A DNA stretch of 64,000 bases from Streptomyces sp. NBC_00249 (lineage in GTDB: Bacteria; Actinomycetota; Actinomycetes; Streptomycetales; Streptomycetaceae), in assembly GCF_026342355.1 (NCBI RefSeq), contig NZ_JAPEMV010000008.1, positions 372,001-436,000 of the forward strand. Direction: 5' to 3'. The notes under the pieces are model-generated. The model ran no database searches. It was not told the origin of the DNA and worked only from the letters and a program-made list of their open reading frames with translations. Both the position numbers and the translations under genes were made by a program. Numbering within the stretch: the stretch's first letter is position 1; each line of letters opens with the position of its first letter. Below are positions 36,534 to 46,224 of the stretch, piece by piece.

Positions 36534-37933
36534 GCGAACAGCCGGCGCCAGGTTTCCGGGCCCGGGTAGCCGTCGGCCGAGGCCCCGCGCCAGCCCTGGG
36601 CGCGCTGGAAGGCCTCGACGTTGCGGCGGTCGGCCTCGCTCCAGCTCGGGCCCGGGCCGGACGTGTAGTACTTGCCGAAGCCCTTCTTCATCAGCTGGCG
36701 GCCGAGGGCGGTGACGGCCGGATGGGACTTCCCCGGCCGGAAGACCCCCGCCCCGGGATACGCCGGTTTCCCGGCGGGTCCGTGCTGCCCCGTCTCGGGC
36801 GGCGGCGGGATGTCCTTGCCCTTCTGCTGGACCAGCAGCCGCCAGGTGTGCGCGCCGGGGACGCCGTCGGCATCCGCACCCGTCCAGCCCTGCGCCCGCT
36901 GGAAGGCCTCCGTGGCCTGCCGGTCGGCGTCGGTCCACTTCGTGCTCGCGCCCTTGGGGTAGAAGCGGGTGGCGCCCCGCCCGATGAGCATGTTGCCGAG
37001 CTCGGCGACGTACTGGTTGTCGGCGCCGGGCCCGAACTTCGCCGCGCCCGGGAAGGGGGCCGTTCCCCCCGGCTGGGACCCCGGCGCCGGGTCCTCGGGA
37101 ACGATCCCGCCCGTCACCCCGTTGAAGCGGTACGGGACGTACTTGGCGGCGTTCTCCCAGTACCCGTACGGCGTGGCCTGCTTCCGCGTCGTCGGGCGGG
37201 TCTGCTCGTACGCGACGTAGTGCGTGCGCGTCGCGTCGACCCAGCCGCCGAAGAGGACCACGTGCGAGCCCTTGTTGGGGTCCGCCGGGTTGTGGAAGAG
37301 CAGCATGTCCCCCGGCAGCAGCTCATCCTTGGTGATCTTCGTGGCGAAGGTGTCGAGGCTGCCGGTCCATTCGTTCGTGCCGAGGTTCCAGGCCATGGAG
37401 ACGTAGCCCGAACAGTCCTGCCGGTAGCCGTCCGTCCAGTACTCGGACATGCTGTAGGGGACCTTGGCGTCCAGCCACAGCTTGGCCCGGTTGATGATCG
37501 TGGTGCGGTCGATGCGCTTCGCGAGCGCGGGCGCACCCGGCGCCCCCACCGGCGCGGAGCCCGGCGGGCGCGTCCCGGCCGGGGGGCGTCCGTGCAGCGG
37601 GGCCCGGCCGCCCTGCGGGGTTCCGGGGTCGTCCAGGGCCACCGGTCCGGGGCCCGCCGCCGGCCCGGCCGCCGCCAGCGCGGCCGACCCCCCGCCGCCC
37701 AGGACCACACCGGCCGCGGTGGCCAGCACCAGCGCCCGGCGGGCTCCGCGCGCGGCGGGGTGCCCGCCGTCGCGCAGCGGTATGGCCCGCCCGCGCGCGA
37801 GGGTGCGGCGCCGCTGCGCGCACCCCAGGCACACGCAGTCGCCCGCGGGCTCGTACTCCTCGAAGACCGGCGTCGGCATGGACGTCGCCTTCGGTGTAGG
37901 CATCTGCACATGCATCGGGGGCTGCGTCGTCAT
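36530..37933 (-). CDS. NlpC/P60-like peptidoglycan enzyme with two PG-binding repeats
   Basis: A 467-residue protein. A cytoplasmic tail holds a Cys-rich motif (GDCVCLGCAQRRR, C33, C35, C38), then a membrane helix (ALVLATAAGVVLGGGGS, about 67-90). The exported part carries an NlpC/P60-like amidase-type fold: nucleophile C174 in RQDCSGYVSMAW, histidine 224 in GSHVVLFGGW. At the end are two copies of a peptidoglycan-binding-type repeat, EAFQRAQGWTGADADGVPG and EAFQRAQGWRGASADGYPG, about 90 residues apart. It probably trims cell wall during growth or division. The stop overlaps the SPFH start, so both are one transcript. Confidence 0.85.
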   Translation of the reverse strand: MTTQPPMHVQMPTPKATSMPTPVFEEYEPAGDCVCLGCAQRRRTLARGRAIPLRDGGHPAARGARRALVLATAAGVVLGGGGSAALAAAGPAAGPGPVALDDPGTPQGGRAPLHGRPPAGTRPPGSAPVGAPGAPALAKRIDRTTIINRAKLWLDAKVPYSMSEYWTDGYRQDCSGYVSMAWNLGTNEWTGSLDTFATKITKDELLPGDMLLFHNPADPNKGSHVVLFGGWVDATRTHYVAYEQTRPTTRKQATPYGYWENAAKYVPYRFNGVTGGIVPEDPAPGSQPGGTAPFPGAAKFGPGADNQYVAELGNMLIGRGATRFYPKGASTKWTDADRQATEAFQRAQGWTGADADGVPGAHTWRLLVQQKGKDIPPPPETGQHGPAGKPAYPGAGVFRPGKSHPAVTALGRQLMKKGFGKYYTSGPGPSWSEADRRNVEAFQRAQGWRGASADGYPGPETWRRLFA

Positions 37934-38119
37934 GCGGTTCCGTCCACTCCCCTGCTCGTCCGCTGTCCGGCCGGGCATGCATCTGGCGGGGCATCAGATG
38001 CGGCTCGGCCCAGACATATCGTGCACGACAAACCCCTTAAACATGGGTTAATCGGACAGAACGGGCGCGGCTGGTCACGAGCACCTCTGGAGGTGGGGTA
38101 GAGTTTTCCCTGTCACCAA

Positions 38120-38193
38120 GCGCCGCTAGCTCAGTTGGTTAGAGCAGCTGACTCTTAATCAGCGGGTCCGGGGTTCGAGTCCCTGGCGGCGCA
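38120..38193 (+). tRNA. tRNA-Lys (CTT), copy 3
   Basis: Same 74-base tRNA as copies 1 and 2, anticodon CTT. Upstream GGTAGAGTTTTCCCTGTCA provides a -10-like element shared with copy 2. Confidence 0.97.
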
Positions 38194-38200
38194 CAGACGA

Positions 38201-38238
38201 GAAGAAGGCCCCGCAGCGAAAGCTGCGGGGCCTTCTTC
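38201..38238 (+). terminator. Terminator after tRNA-Lys copy 3
   Basis: A 17-bp perfect stem (GAAGAAGGCCCCGCAGC / GCTGCGGGGCCTTCTTC) around GAAA. It ends 33 bases before the sortase stop on the opposite strand. Confidence 0.88.
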
Positions 38239-38270
38239 GTCGTGCCGGGGCGTGTCGTACGGACAGCCGC

Positions 38271-38945
38271 TCAGGCGGCCGTGCCGGGGCGGGTGCCGAC
38301 GCCGGTCAGGTAGGCGGAGACCACCACATTCGCCGAGTACCGCTTGGCCGCCTTGTCGTAGCTCCCGCCGCAGGTCACCAGCCGCAGCTCCGCCCGGCCG
38401 GGCACCCGGGGGCCGTACGCCTTGTGGGGGTCGAAGCCGGCGCGCTCGTAGACCCGTACGTCCTCGACGGTGAACTCGGCGACCGTCCCGTCCGCCCTCG
38501 CCACGCGGACCTTCTCCCCCGGCTGCACCGAGGAGAGGCCGAAGAACACCGCCGGCTTCGACTTCGTGTCCACGTGCCCCACCATCAGCGCGGTCCCGGC
38601 CGCGCCCGGCGCCGCGCCCGCGCCCCACCAGCCGACCGTGCCGGGAAGCTCGTAGGGCGGCGGGTCGATCGCTCCTTCGGTGTCCAGGCCCCGGGCGATC
38701 ACCGGGGCCTGGACGCCTATGGACGGTACGTCGAGCCGTGCGGGCATCGCGGCCGACAGCGGGGCCCGCGCGGCCGGCAGCCCCGCCCCGACCGGCGTCC
38801 CGGCCTGCCCGGCGGGCGCCCCGGGCGGGACGCCGGTGATCTCCTTGCCCCACAGCCACAGGCCGAGCACCAGCACCGACCAGGCGGCGAACGTCAGCAG
38901 CCGCCCGCCGGCGGTGGCCCTGGCCTCGGCTTCGGGCCCGGTCAT
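38271..38945 (-). CDS. Class F sortase
   Basis: A 224-residue membrane-anchored transpeptidase. A single N-terminal helix (LLTFAAWSVLVLGLWLWG) is followed by a proline-rich linker and the sortase beta-barrel. Catalytic residues are H124 in LMVGHVDTK, C192 in LRLVTCGGSYD and R202 in AKRYSAN. It would cleave a surface protein at an LPxT-like signal and join it to the cell wall. The start overlaps the stop of the upstream gene (ATGA), so the two are translationally coupled. The class assignment (F versus E) rests on size and the VTCGG motif. Confidence 0.9.
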   Translation of the reverse strand: MTGPEAEARATAGGRLLTFAAWSVLVLGLWLWGKEITGVPPGAPAGQAGTPVGAGLPAARAPLSAAMPARLDVPSIGVQAPVIARGLDTEGAIDPPPYELPGTVGWWGAGAAPGAAGTALMVGHVDTKSKPAVFFGLSSVQPGEKVRVARADGTVAEFTVEDVRVYERAGFDPHKAYGPRVPGRAELRLVTCGGSYDKAAKRYSANVVVSAYLTGVGTRPGTAA

Positions 38946-39544
38946 CCGCCGTTGCGGCGGCGGCGCAGGGTCAGGGCCCGGCCGGCGACCGCCAGGGTGG
39001 CCGCGGCGGCGAGGACGGCGCCGATCACGGTGTGCGGCAGGCCGGGGCCGTCGTCGTGGCTCTTCTTCGCGGCCGCCGCCAGCCGGGCCGTCTCGGCGAG
39101 CTCGGCGGACATCCCGCCGCCGCCCGCGTGGACCGGCCAGACGGGCGTGTGGTGCGGTTCGGGGCGGTGGTGGCCCCGCCCGCGGACCTCGATGGAGCCG
39201 CGCAGGCCCTCGTCGCGGCCCCCGCACTTGACCCGGATCTCGTGCCAGCCGCTCTGGGCGTGCGAGCTGATCATCGCCTCGCCGAACAGGACCCGGCCGT
39301 CGCCGCGGCCGGAGGACAGGCGGGCCTCGGAGACGAAGACCGGGGAATGGGCCACCGCCCAGTCGGCGTCACAGCCCTTGACGCGGAGCTTGACCTGCGT
39401 CCCTGGTTCGGCCGGGTTCGGGTCCGCCGAGACCCCTCCGCGGTCCCACTCGTTCGCGAGGGCGGCGGGGGCGGTCACGGCGACGGATGCCGTCAGGGCT
39501 ACGGCCACCCCTGCGACACGGAGTGCGATCAGAGAACTGCGCAT
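38942..39544 (-). CDS. Sortase-anchored secreted protein
   Basis: A 200-residue secreted protein. Signal peptide 1-31 (LRVAGVAVALTASVAVTAPAALA-N). The mature part is a beta-rich domain (GVSADPNPAEPGTQVKLRVKG, GRDEGLRGSIEVRG) of about 110 residues, then a histidine/proline-rich spacer. The C-terminus has the layout of a sorting signal: GLPHTVIG, a hydrophobic helix (AVLAAAATLAVAGRAL) and basic tail TLRRRRNGG. The motif is LPHTV, not LPxTG. It is encoded in front of a class F sortase, its likely partner. The ATG at 39544 has GAGGAGG. Confidence 0.82.
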   Translation of the reverse strand: MRSSLIALRVAGVAVALTASVAVTAPAALANEWDRGGVSADPNPAEPGTQVKLRVKGCDADWAVAHSPVFVSEARLSSGRGDGRVLFGEAMISSHAQSGWHEIRVKCGGRDEGLRGSIEVRGRGHHRPEPHHTPVWPVHAGGGGMSAELAETARLAAAAKKSHDDGPGLPHTVIGAVLAAAATLAVAGRALTLRRRRNGG

Positions 39545-39679
39545 GGTGAACCTCCTCAACAAGGAGATTCACGCGCGACGCGCCGCCCCGCATCCGGAGC
39601 GGCGCTCTCTTGGCCCGTATGTGTCAGCCGTACGCGCTAATGCAGGACCCCGAGCGGCGTCCGGAAGGGCTGCGCCGTC

Positions 39680-40459
39680 CTAGACCAGGTCGACCAGGTC
39701 GGCGATCGAGTCGACCGTCTTCGTCGGGCGGTACGGGAACCGCTCGGTGTCCTCGCGCGAGGTCAGCCCGGTCAGGACGAGGAAGGTCTGCATGCCCGCC
39801 TCCAGGCCCGCCAGGACGTCCGTGTCCATGCGGTCGCCGATCATCGCGCTGCTCTCGGAGTGCGCGCCGATGGCGTTCAGGCCCGTACGCATCATGAGCG
39901 GGTTGGGCTTGCCGGCGAAGTACGGCTTCTTGCCGGTCGCCTTGGTGATCAGGGCGGCGACCGCGCCGGTGGCCGGGAGCGGGCCCTCGGTGGAGGGGCC
40001 GGTCTCGTCGGGGTTGGTGCAGATGAAGCGGGCGCCGTCGTTGATCAGCCGGACGGCCTTGGTCATGGCCTCGAAGCTGTACGTGCGGGTCTCGCCGAGG
40101 ACCACGTAGTCGGGCTTGTGGTCGGTGAGGATGTAGCCGATGTCGTGCAGGGCGGTGGTCAGGCCCGCCTCGCCGATGACGTAGGCGGTGCCGCCCGGGC
40201 GCTGGTCGTCGAGGAACTTCGCGGTGGCCAGGGCCGAGGTCCAGATGTTCTCGACGGGCACGTCCAGACCCATCCGGCTGAGCCGGGCCTGGAGGTCGCG
40301 CGGGGTGTAGATGGAGTTGTTGGTGAGGACCAGGAAGGGCTTGCCGGACTCGCGCAGCCGCTTGATGAAGGCATCGGCCCCGGGGATCGGCGTGCCCTCG
40401 TGGATGAGGACCCCGTCCATGTCGGTGAGCCAGGATTCGATCGGCTTGCGCTCTGCCAC
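39680..40459 (-). CDS. HAD-IIA family hydrolase (NagD-like)
   Basis: A 259-residue HAD phosphatase, subgroup IIA. Motif I DMDGVLIHEGTPIPGA, motif II VLTNNSIYTPRDL, motif III lysine in YFAGKPNPLMM and motif IV GDRMDTDVLAGLEAG are all present. NagD-like enzymes dephosphorylate nucleotides and sugars, including UMP; a specific substrate is not indicated. The GTG at 40459 follows GGAG. It lies about 135 bases downstream of the phosphodiesterase gene, with a strong hairpin between, so is independently transcribed. Confidence 0.92.
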   Translation of the reverse strand: MAERKPIESWLTDMDGVLIHEGTPIPGADAFIKRLRESGKPFLVLTNNSIYTPRDLQARLSRMGLDVPVENIWTSALATAKFLDDQRPGGTAYVIGEAGLTTALHDIGYILTDHKPDYVVLGETRTYSFEAMTKAVRLINDGARFICTNPDETGPSTEGPLPATGAVAALITKATGKKPYFAGKPNPLMMRTGLNAIGAHSESSAMIGDRMDTDVLAGLEAGMQTFLVLTGLTSREDTERFPYRPTKTVDSIADLVDLV

Positions 40460-40528
40460 GGGACTGTTCTCCGCTCTGCGGGGCCTCTGACCTCGGGGGC
40501 CTCTGGTCTGTACCACCCTAGCGGCCGG

Positions 40529-40559
40529 GGGCCGTGGACGCGGCGGGCGTCCACGGCCC
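40529..40559 (-). terminator. Terminator of the phosphodiesterase gene
   Basis: A 13-bp perfect stem GGGCCGTGGACGC / GCGTCCACGGCCC with a 5-base loop, 36 bases beyond the stop at 40595. Confidence 0.8.
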
Positions 40560-40594
40560 GGACAGGCGTACGAGCGGGCCTCTCCGCGTACCGG

Positions 40595-42106
<1,512 letters not shown>

Positions 42107-42200
42107 GTACTCCTCCAGGAGCAAGTGAGCAGGCGAGCGGGCGGGGGTGCGGCGGTGCGGTTGCTCAGGACATGCGTGGGGTCCGGACCGAAGGTGCGGC

Positions 42201-42222
42201 CTTCGGTCCAGACCCGTTATAC
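42201..42222 (-). promoter_or_regulatory. Operator overlapping -10 box of the phosphodiesterase promoter
   Basis: On the minus strand GTATAACGGGTCTGGACCGA holds a -10-like TATAAC followed at once by the perfect inverted repeat GGTC-TG-GACC. The 11-base core AGACCCGTTAT (plus strand, 42210-42220) recurs before the oxidoreductase gene (48158-48168). Confidence 0.75.
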
Positions 42223-42264
42223 AAAAGTCACTCTGCCGGGCGTGGGTGGCCGGGAGGTGACGGG

Positions 42265-43368
42265 TCAGCTGCCGGTCGCGGACTTCCACGCGTCGACGTA
42301 GGCGGTGAGGTTCTTGTCGATGTCGGCCCAGTCCGGCTCGAAGACCTCGACACCGGTCATGATCTTGGTGAGTTCGACGGCGTTGGCGTCGGTCGGCTTG
42401 ATGTCGGAGCGCGCCGGGAAGCCGCCGCCGACCTCGCTGACCAGCTTCTGGGCCTCCTCGCCGAGCAGGAAGTCGAGGAGCTTCTTGCCGTTCTCGGCGT
42501 GCGGGGCCTTCGTGACGAGGCCGGCCGCGTACGGGAGGGCGAAGGTGGTGGGCTTGCCGCCGTCCTTGGCGGGGAACCAGATGCCCAGGTTCGGCATGGC
42601 CTTGGACTGCGCGAAGTTCATCTGGACGTCGCCGTTGGCGACGAGCAGCTCGCCCTTGTCGGTCTTCGGCGCCAGCTTGCTGGTGGAGGAGGACGGGCCG
42701 ACGTTGTTGGCCTGGAGCTTCTTCAGGTACTCCATCGCCGGCTCCTTGCCGCCGAAGTCGTGCATCGACTTGATGAGCACGGCCGTGCCGTCGCCCGCGA
42801 CGCCCGGGGTGGAGTACTGGAGCTTGCCCTTGTACTTGGCGTCGAGCAGCTCCTCCCAGGTCTTGGGGGCCTGGGCGAGCTCCTTCTTGTTGTAGACGAA
42901 GCCGAAGTAGTTGTTGACGACGGAGGTCCACTTGCCGTCGGCGGCCTTGTCGGCGCCCTTGACCTTGTCGGCGCCCTGCGGGGTGTAGGCCTGGAGCAGG
43001 CCCTTGCCGTCGGCCTGCTGGATGAAGGGGGGCAGGGTGACGATGACGTCGGCCTGGGTGTTGGTCTTCTCGCGGACGGCGCGCTGCACCATCTCGCCGG
43101 AGCCGCCCTCGACGTACTTGACCTCGATGCCGGTCTTCTTGGTGAAGGCTTCGAAGACCTTGTTGTACCAGCCGTCGCCCTTCTCGCTCTTGAGGCCGTC
43201 GGCGCTGTAGACGGTGACGACCTTCTCCCCGCCGCCCTTGCCGGTGTCGCCGGAGGCGTCGGAGGAGGCCGAGGAGGAGGTGGATCCGCCGCAGGCGGTG
43301 AGGGAGGCGGCGAGGGCGAGGCTGCCGCAGACGGCGGCGGTGACGTGCAGGAGACGCTTGCTGGGCAT
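42265..43368 (-). CDS. ABC transporter solute-binding lipoprotein, 2-aminoethylphosphonate type
   Basis: A 367-residue lipoprotein. The lipobox is LALAASLTACGG, with C as acylation site near residue 26. The mature part is a two-lobe type II solute-binding protein (VVTVYSADGLKSEKGDGWYN .. FEAFTKKTGIEVKYVEGGSGEMVQR), the layout of iron/thiamine/2-aminoethylphosphonate binding proteins. The gene order SBP, two permeases, ATPase, phosphonatase-like HAD, FAD enzyme indicates an aminophosphonate ligand. It lies 25 bases downstream of the second permease gene. Fe(III) or thiamine remain alternatives by fold. Confidence 0.88.
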   Translation of the reverse strand: MPSKRLLHVTAAVCGSLALAASLTACGGSTSSSASSDASGDTGKGGGEKVVTVYSADGLKSEKGDGWYNKVFEAFTKKTGIEVKYVEGGSGEMVQRAVREKTNTQADVIVTLPPFIQQADGKGLLQAYTPQGADKVKGADKAADGKWTSVVNNYFGFVYNKKELAQAPKTWEELLDAKYKGKLQYSTPGVAGDGTAVLIKSMHDFGGKEPAMEYLKKLQANNVGPSSSTSKLAPKTDKGELLVANGDVQMNFAQSKAMPNLGIWFPAKDGGKPTTFALPYAAGLVTKAPHAENGKKLLDFLLGEEAQKLVSEVGGGFPARSDIKPTDANAVELTKIMTGVEVFEPDWADIDKNLTAYVDAWKSATGS

Positions 43369-43393
43369 GGAACTTCCTTACGGGGAAAGGGAG

Positions 43394-44191
43394 TCAGCGG
43401 TACGAGGCTCTGGTGCGGACGCGGGAGACGGCCAGCAGCACCAGCAGGGTGGTGGCCATCAGGACCACGGCGACGGCGGATCCGCTGAAGAGCGAGCCGC
43501 GGTCGGTGGCGGTGAAGATGCGGACCGGGAGGGGCATCCAGTCCGGGGGGTAGAGCATCATCGTGGCGCTCAACTCGCCCATGGACAGGGCGAAGCAGAG
43601 GCCGGCGGCCGCCGTGAGGGACGGCAGCAGGAGCGGGAGCTTGACCCGCCACAGCACGTAGCCGGGGCGGGCCCCGAGGGAGGCCGCCGCCTGCTCGTAG
43701 GCGGGGTCGAGACGAACGATGGCGGCCGAGACCGACTGGTAGGCGAACGCCGTGACAAGAATCGTGTGCGCCAGGATGACGATGGAGCTGGTGCCGTTGA
43801 GGAGCACCGGCGGGCGGCTGAACGCGACGAGCACGGCGAGGCCGACGACCACGGACGGCACGGCGACCGGCAGCACGAACAGGGCGTCCAGGAACCGCTT
43901 CCCGCGCTTCTTCAGCCCGGCCGCGGCCAGCGCCGCCCAGGTGCCGACGGTCAGCGCGAGCAGGCTCGCGGCCAGGGCCGTGACCAGGGAGGTCGTCAGG
44001 GCCTGGAGGGATTCGCCCCGCACGGCGGCCGTGTAGTTCTCGGTGGTCGGGCCGGAGGGGAAGGCCCCGGACCAGTGGGTGGAGGAGGAGGCGGCCACCA
44101 CGACGAGCAGGGGCAGCGCGAACAGGGGCAGGAAGAGGATCCCGAAGAGGCCCCAGGCGGCCCAGCGGCCGCTCTTGCTATGCACCAGCAC
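43394..44191 (-). CDS. ABC transporter permease (phosphonate-type), second
   Basis: About 265 residues with six predicted membrane helices. The cytoplasmic EAA loop is visible in YEQAAASLGARPGYVLWRVKLPLL. This is the second of two permeases. The start is a GTG at 44191 or 44185, both overlapping the preceding permease gene by a few bases, which argues for coupled translation. Together with the other permease, the ATPase and the lipoprotein it makes a complete importer. Confidence 0.88.
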   Translation of the reverse strand: MLVHSKSGRWAAWGLFGILFLPLFALPLLVVVAASSSTHWSGAFPSGPTTENYTAAVRGESLQALTTSLVTALAASLLALTVGTWAALAAAGLKKRGKRFLDALFVLPVAVPSVVVGLAVLVAFSRPPVLLNGTSSIVILAHTILVTAFAYQSVSAAIVRLDPAYEQAAASLGARPGYVLWRVKLPLLLPSLTAAAGLCFALSMGELSATMMLYPPDWMPLPVRIFTATDRGSLFSGSAVAVVLMATTLLVLLAVSRVRTRASYR

Positions 44192-45182
44192 GCTTGCCCA
44201 CCACCCGGTAGAGGCCGAACAGGCCGACGGAGATCGCGATGTTGACGACGGCGACCACACAGGCGGCCGCGTAGTCGGATTCGAGGATGGCCTTGCCGTA
44301 GACGAGCATCGGGAGGGTCGTGACGTCCTTGGCTCCGGTGAACAGGACGATCCCGAACTCGTTGAGGCACATGACGAGGACGAGGCTGCCGCCGGCGGCG
44401 AGGGCCGGGAGGGCCTCGGGGAGGATCACCTGCCGGACGATCCGGGCGGGGCGGGCGCCGAGTCCGGCCGCGACCTCCAGCTGGGCGGTGTCCAGCTGGG
44501 AGAAGGCGGCGAGCAGCGGGCGCATCACGAACGGCGTGAAGTAGGTGATCTCCGCGAGCAGGACGCCCCAGGGAGTGGCCAGGAAGTGGAAGGGGCCCTC
44601 CGAGACTCCGAAGAAGTCCGTCCAGACGCCGTTGGCCATGCCCACGGTCCCGTAGATGAAGAGGAGGGCGAGGGTGATGAGGAAGGAGGGGAAGGAGAGG
44701 AAGACATCGATGAACTTGGCGACGGCCTTCGCTCCGGGGAACGGCACGAAGGCGATGACCAGCGCGAGCGCGAAACCGAGGACGAGACAGCCGACGGTGG
44801 CGCCGACGGCCAGCCAGACGGTGGTGCCGAGCGCTTCGCGGAACGCGGTGGAGGCGAAGACGGAGGAGTACGCGTCGAAGGCGCCGCCGCCGTTCTCGGG
44901 GCTGAAGGACTGCTGGACGACGAGGGCCAGCGGGTAGAGGAACACCAGCGCGAGGACGGCGACGGGGGGCACGGCCCAGACGCCGCGCGGCAACGCCGGC
45001 CCCCGGCGGGGGCGGCGCGGGGCGGGCCGGGCTCGGGCCGGGCGGGCCGCCGGGGCGGGGGCGGCGGGGGCCGGGACCTTGGCCTGGGGCGGGACGGCGT
45101 CCGGGGCCGGGGGTTGCACAGGGGCCGGGGGCTGCGCAGGGGCCGGGGTTCGGGTGGCGGCTCGCCGCGAGGCGTCAGGCAT
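44178..45182 (-). CDS. ABC transporter permease (phosphonate-type), first
   Basis: A 334-residue integral membrane protein. The first 65 residues are a proline/alanine-rich tail (repeated PAPVQPPAP) not typical of the family. The rest has six helices and the EAA loop LEVAAGLGARPARIVRQVILPEALP. The start at 45182 overlaps the ATPase stop by eight bases. The N-terminal tail is odd but may be a natural extension. Confidence 0.88.
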   Translation of the reverse strand: MPDASRRAATRTPAPAQPPAPVQPPAPDAVPPQAKVPAPAAPAPAARPARARPAPRRPRRGPALPRGVWAVPPVAVLALVFLYPLALVVQQSFSPENGGGAFDAYSSVFASTAFREALGTTVWLAVGATVGCLVLGFALALVIAFVPFPGAKAVAKFIDVFLSFPSFLITLALLFIYGTVGMANGVWTDFFGVSEGPFHFLATPWGVLLAEITYFTPFVMRPLLAAFSQLDTAQLEVAAGLGARPARIVRQVILPEALPALAAGGSLVLVMCLNEFGIVLFTGAKDVTTLPMLVYGKAILESDYAAACVVAVVNIAISVGLFGLYRVVGKRAGA

Positions 45183-46224
45183 CCGACACCCCGGCGGCCA
45201 GCAGCACCGCGTCGCGCGGCTCGAAGTGCAGGGTCACCTCGTCGCCCAGCGCCGGCGTCTCGCGCAGCTCGGGGAGGTCCGCCTTGACGCGGTGCCCGGC
45301 GACGTCGACGTAGAGCCGGTGCGTCGAGCCGCGCCACTGCACCTCGGCGATCGTGCCGCGCAGCGCGTTCGGCCCCTCGCCGAGCCCGAGCAGGTGCGGG
45401 CGTACGCACAGGGTGGCGGCGGAGCCCGGCGCGGCGGGCCCGTGGTCCAGGGTGAGCGGGCGGCCCTCGAACAGGGCGCCGCCCTCGGCGACCGTCACCG
45501 GGAGCAGGTTGGCGTTGCCGACGAAGGACGCGGTGAACTCGGTGCGCGGCGCCCGGTAGAGCTGCTGCGGGGTGCCGCAGTCCTGGAGGCGGGCCCGGTC
45601 CATGACGGCGATCCGGTCGGCCAGGGAGAGGGCCTCCACCTGGTCGTGGGTGACGTACAGGATGGAGACCTCGGGCAGTTCGCGGTGCAGCCGGGCCAGT
45701 TCGGCGAGCATCCCGGAACGCAGCTGGGCGTCGAGGGCGGAGAGCGGCTCGTCCAGGAGGAGGACGCCGGGGCGGATGGCGAGGGCGCGGGCGATGGCGA
45801 CGCGCTGCTGCTGTCCGCCGGACAGTTCGCGGGGGTAGCGCCGGGCGTAGGCGGCCATCCCCGTCATCTCCAGGGCCTCGGTGACCCGGGCGGGTATCTC
45901 CGCCTTGGGTGCCTTCTGGGCGCGCAGGCCGAAGGCCACGTTGTCCTCGACCCGCATGTGCGGGAACAGCGCGTACTGCTGGACGACCATGCCGATGCCG
46001 CGCTTGTGCGGCGGGAGCCCGGTGACGTCCTCGCCGCCGATCAGCACCCGGCCGGAGACGGGCCGGACGAAACCGGCGACCGCGCGCAGCGCCGTGGTCT
46101 TGCCCGAGCCGGAGGGGCCGAGGAGGGCCATGACCTCGCCGGGTTCGACGGTGAGGTCGAGGGAGTCCAGGACGGTGGTGCCGTGGTAGGCGACCGAGAC
46201 GGAGTCGAAGCGGATGCCGCTCAC
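45175..46224 (-). CDS. ABC transporter ATP-binding protein (phosphonate-type)
   Basis: A 349-residue ATPase. Walker A GPSGSGKTT (near 38), Q-loop VVQQYALFPHM, signature LSGGQQQRVAIARAL, Walker B VLLLDEPLSALD and H-loop YVTHDQVEA are intact. A C-terminal TOBE-like domain (LCVRPHLLGLGEG .. VQWRGSTHRLYVDV) follows, usual for importers of 2-aminoethylphosphonate, iron or putrescine type. The GTG at 46224 overlaps the HAD gene's stop (GTGA). It drives the two permeases encoded next. Confidence 0.92.
   Translation of the reverse strand: MSGIRFDSVSVAYHGTTVLDSLDLTVEPGEVMALLGPSGSGKTTALRAVAGFVRPVSGRVLIGGEDVTGLPPHKRGIGMVVQQYALFPHMRVEDNVAFGLRAQKAPKAEIPARVTEALEMTGMAAYARRYPRELSGGQQQRVAIARALAIRPGVLLLDEPLSALDAQLRSGMLAELARLHRELPEVSILYVTHDQVEALSLADRIAVMDRARLQDCGTPQQLYRAPRTEFTASFVGNANLLPVTVAEGGALFEGRPLTLDHGPAAPGSAATLCVRPHLLGLGEGPNALRGTIAEVQWRGSTHRLYVDVAGHRVKADLPELRETPALGDEVTLHFEPRDAVLLAAGVSDA

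Noticed and set aside
37934..38119. c-di-AMP (ydaO) riboswitch before the NlpC-type gene
   Set aside because: Such switches are common before cell-wall hydrolase genes in Streptomyces, but the conserved GGGGGAGGCAACC-like core is not visible.
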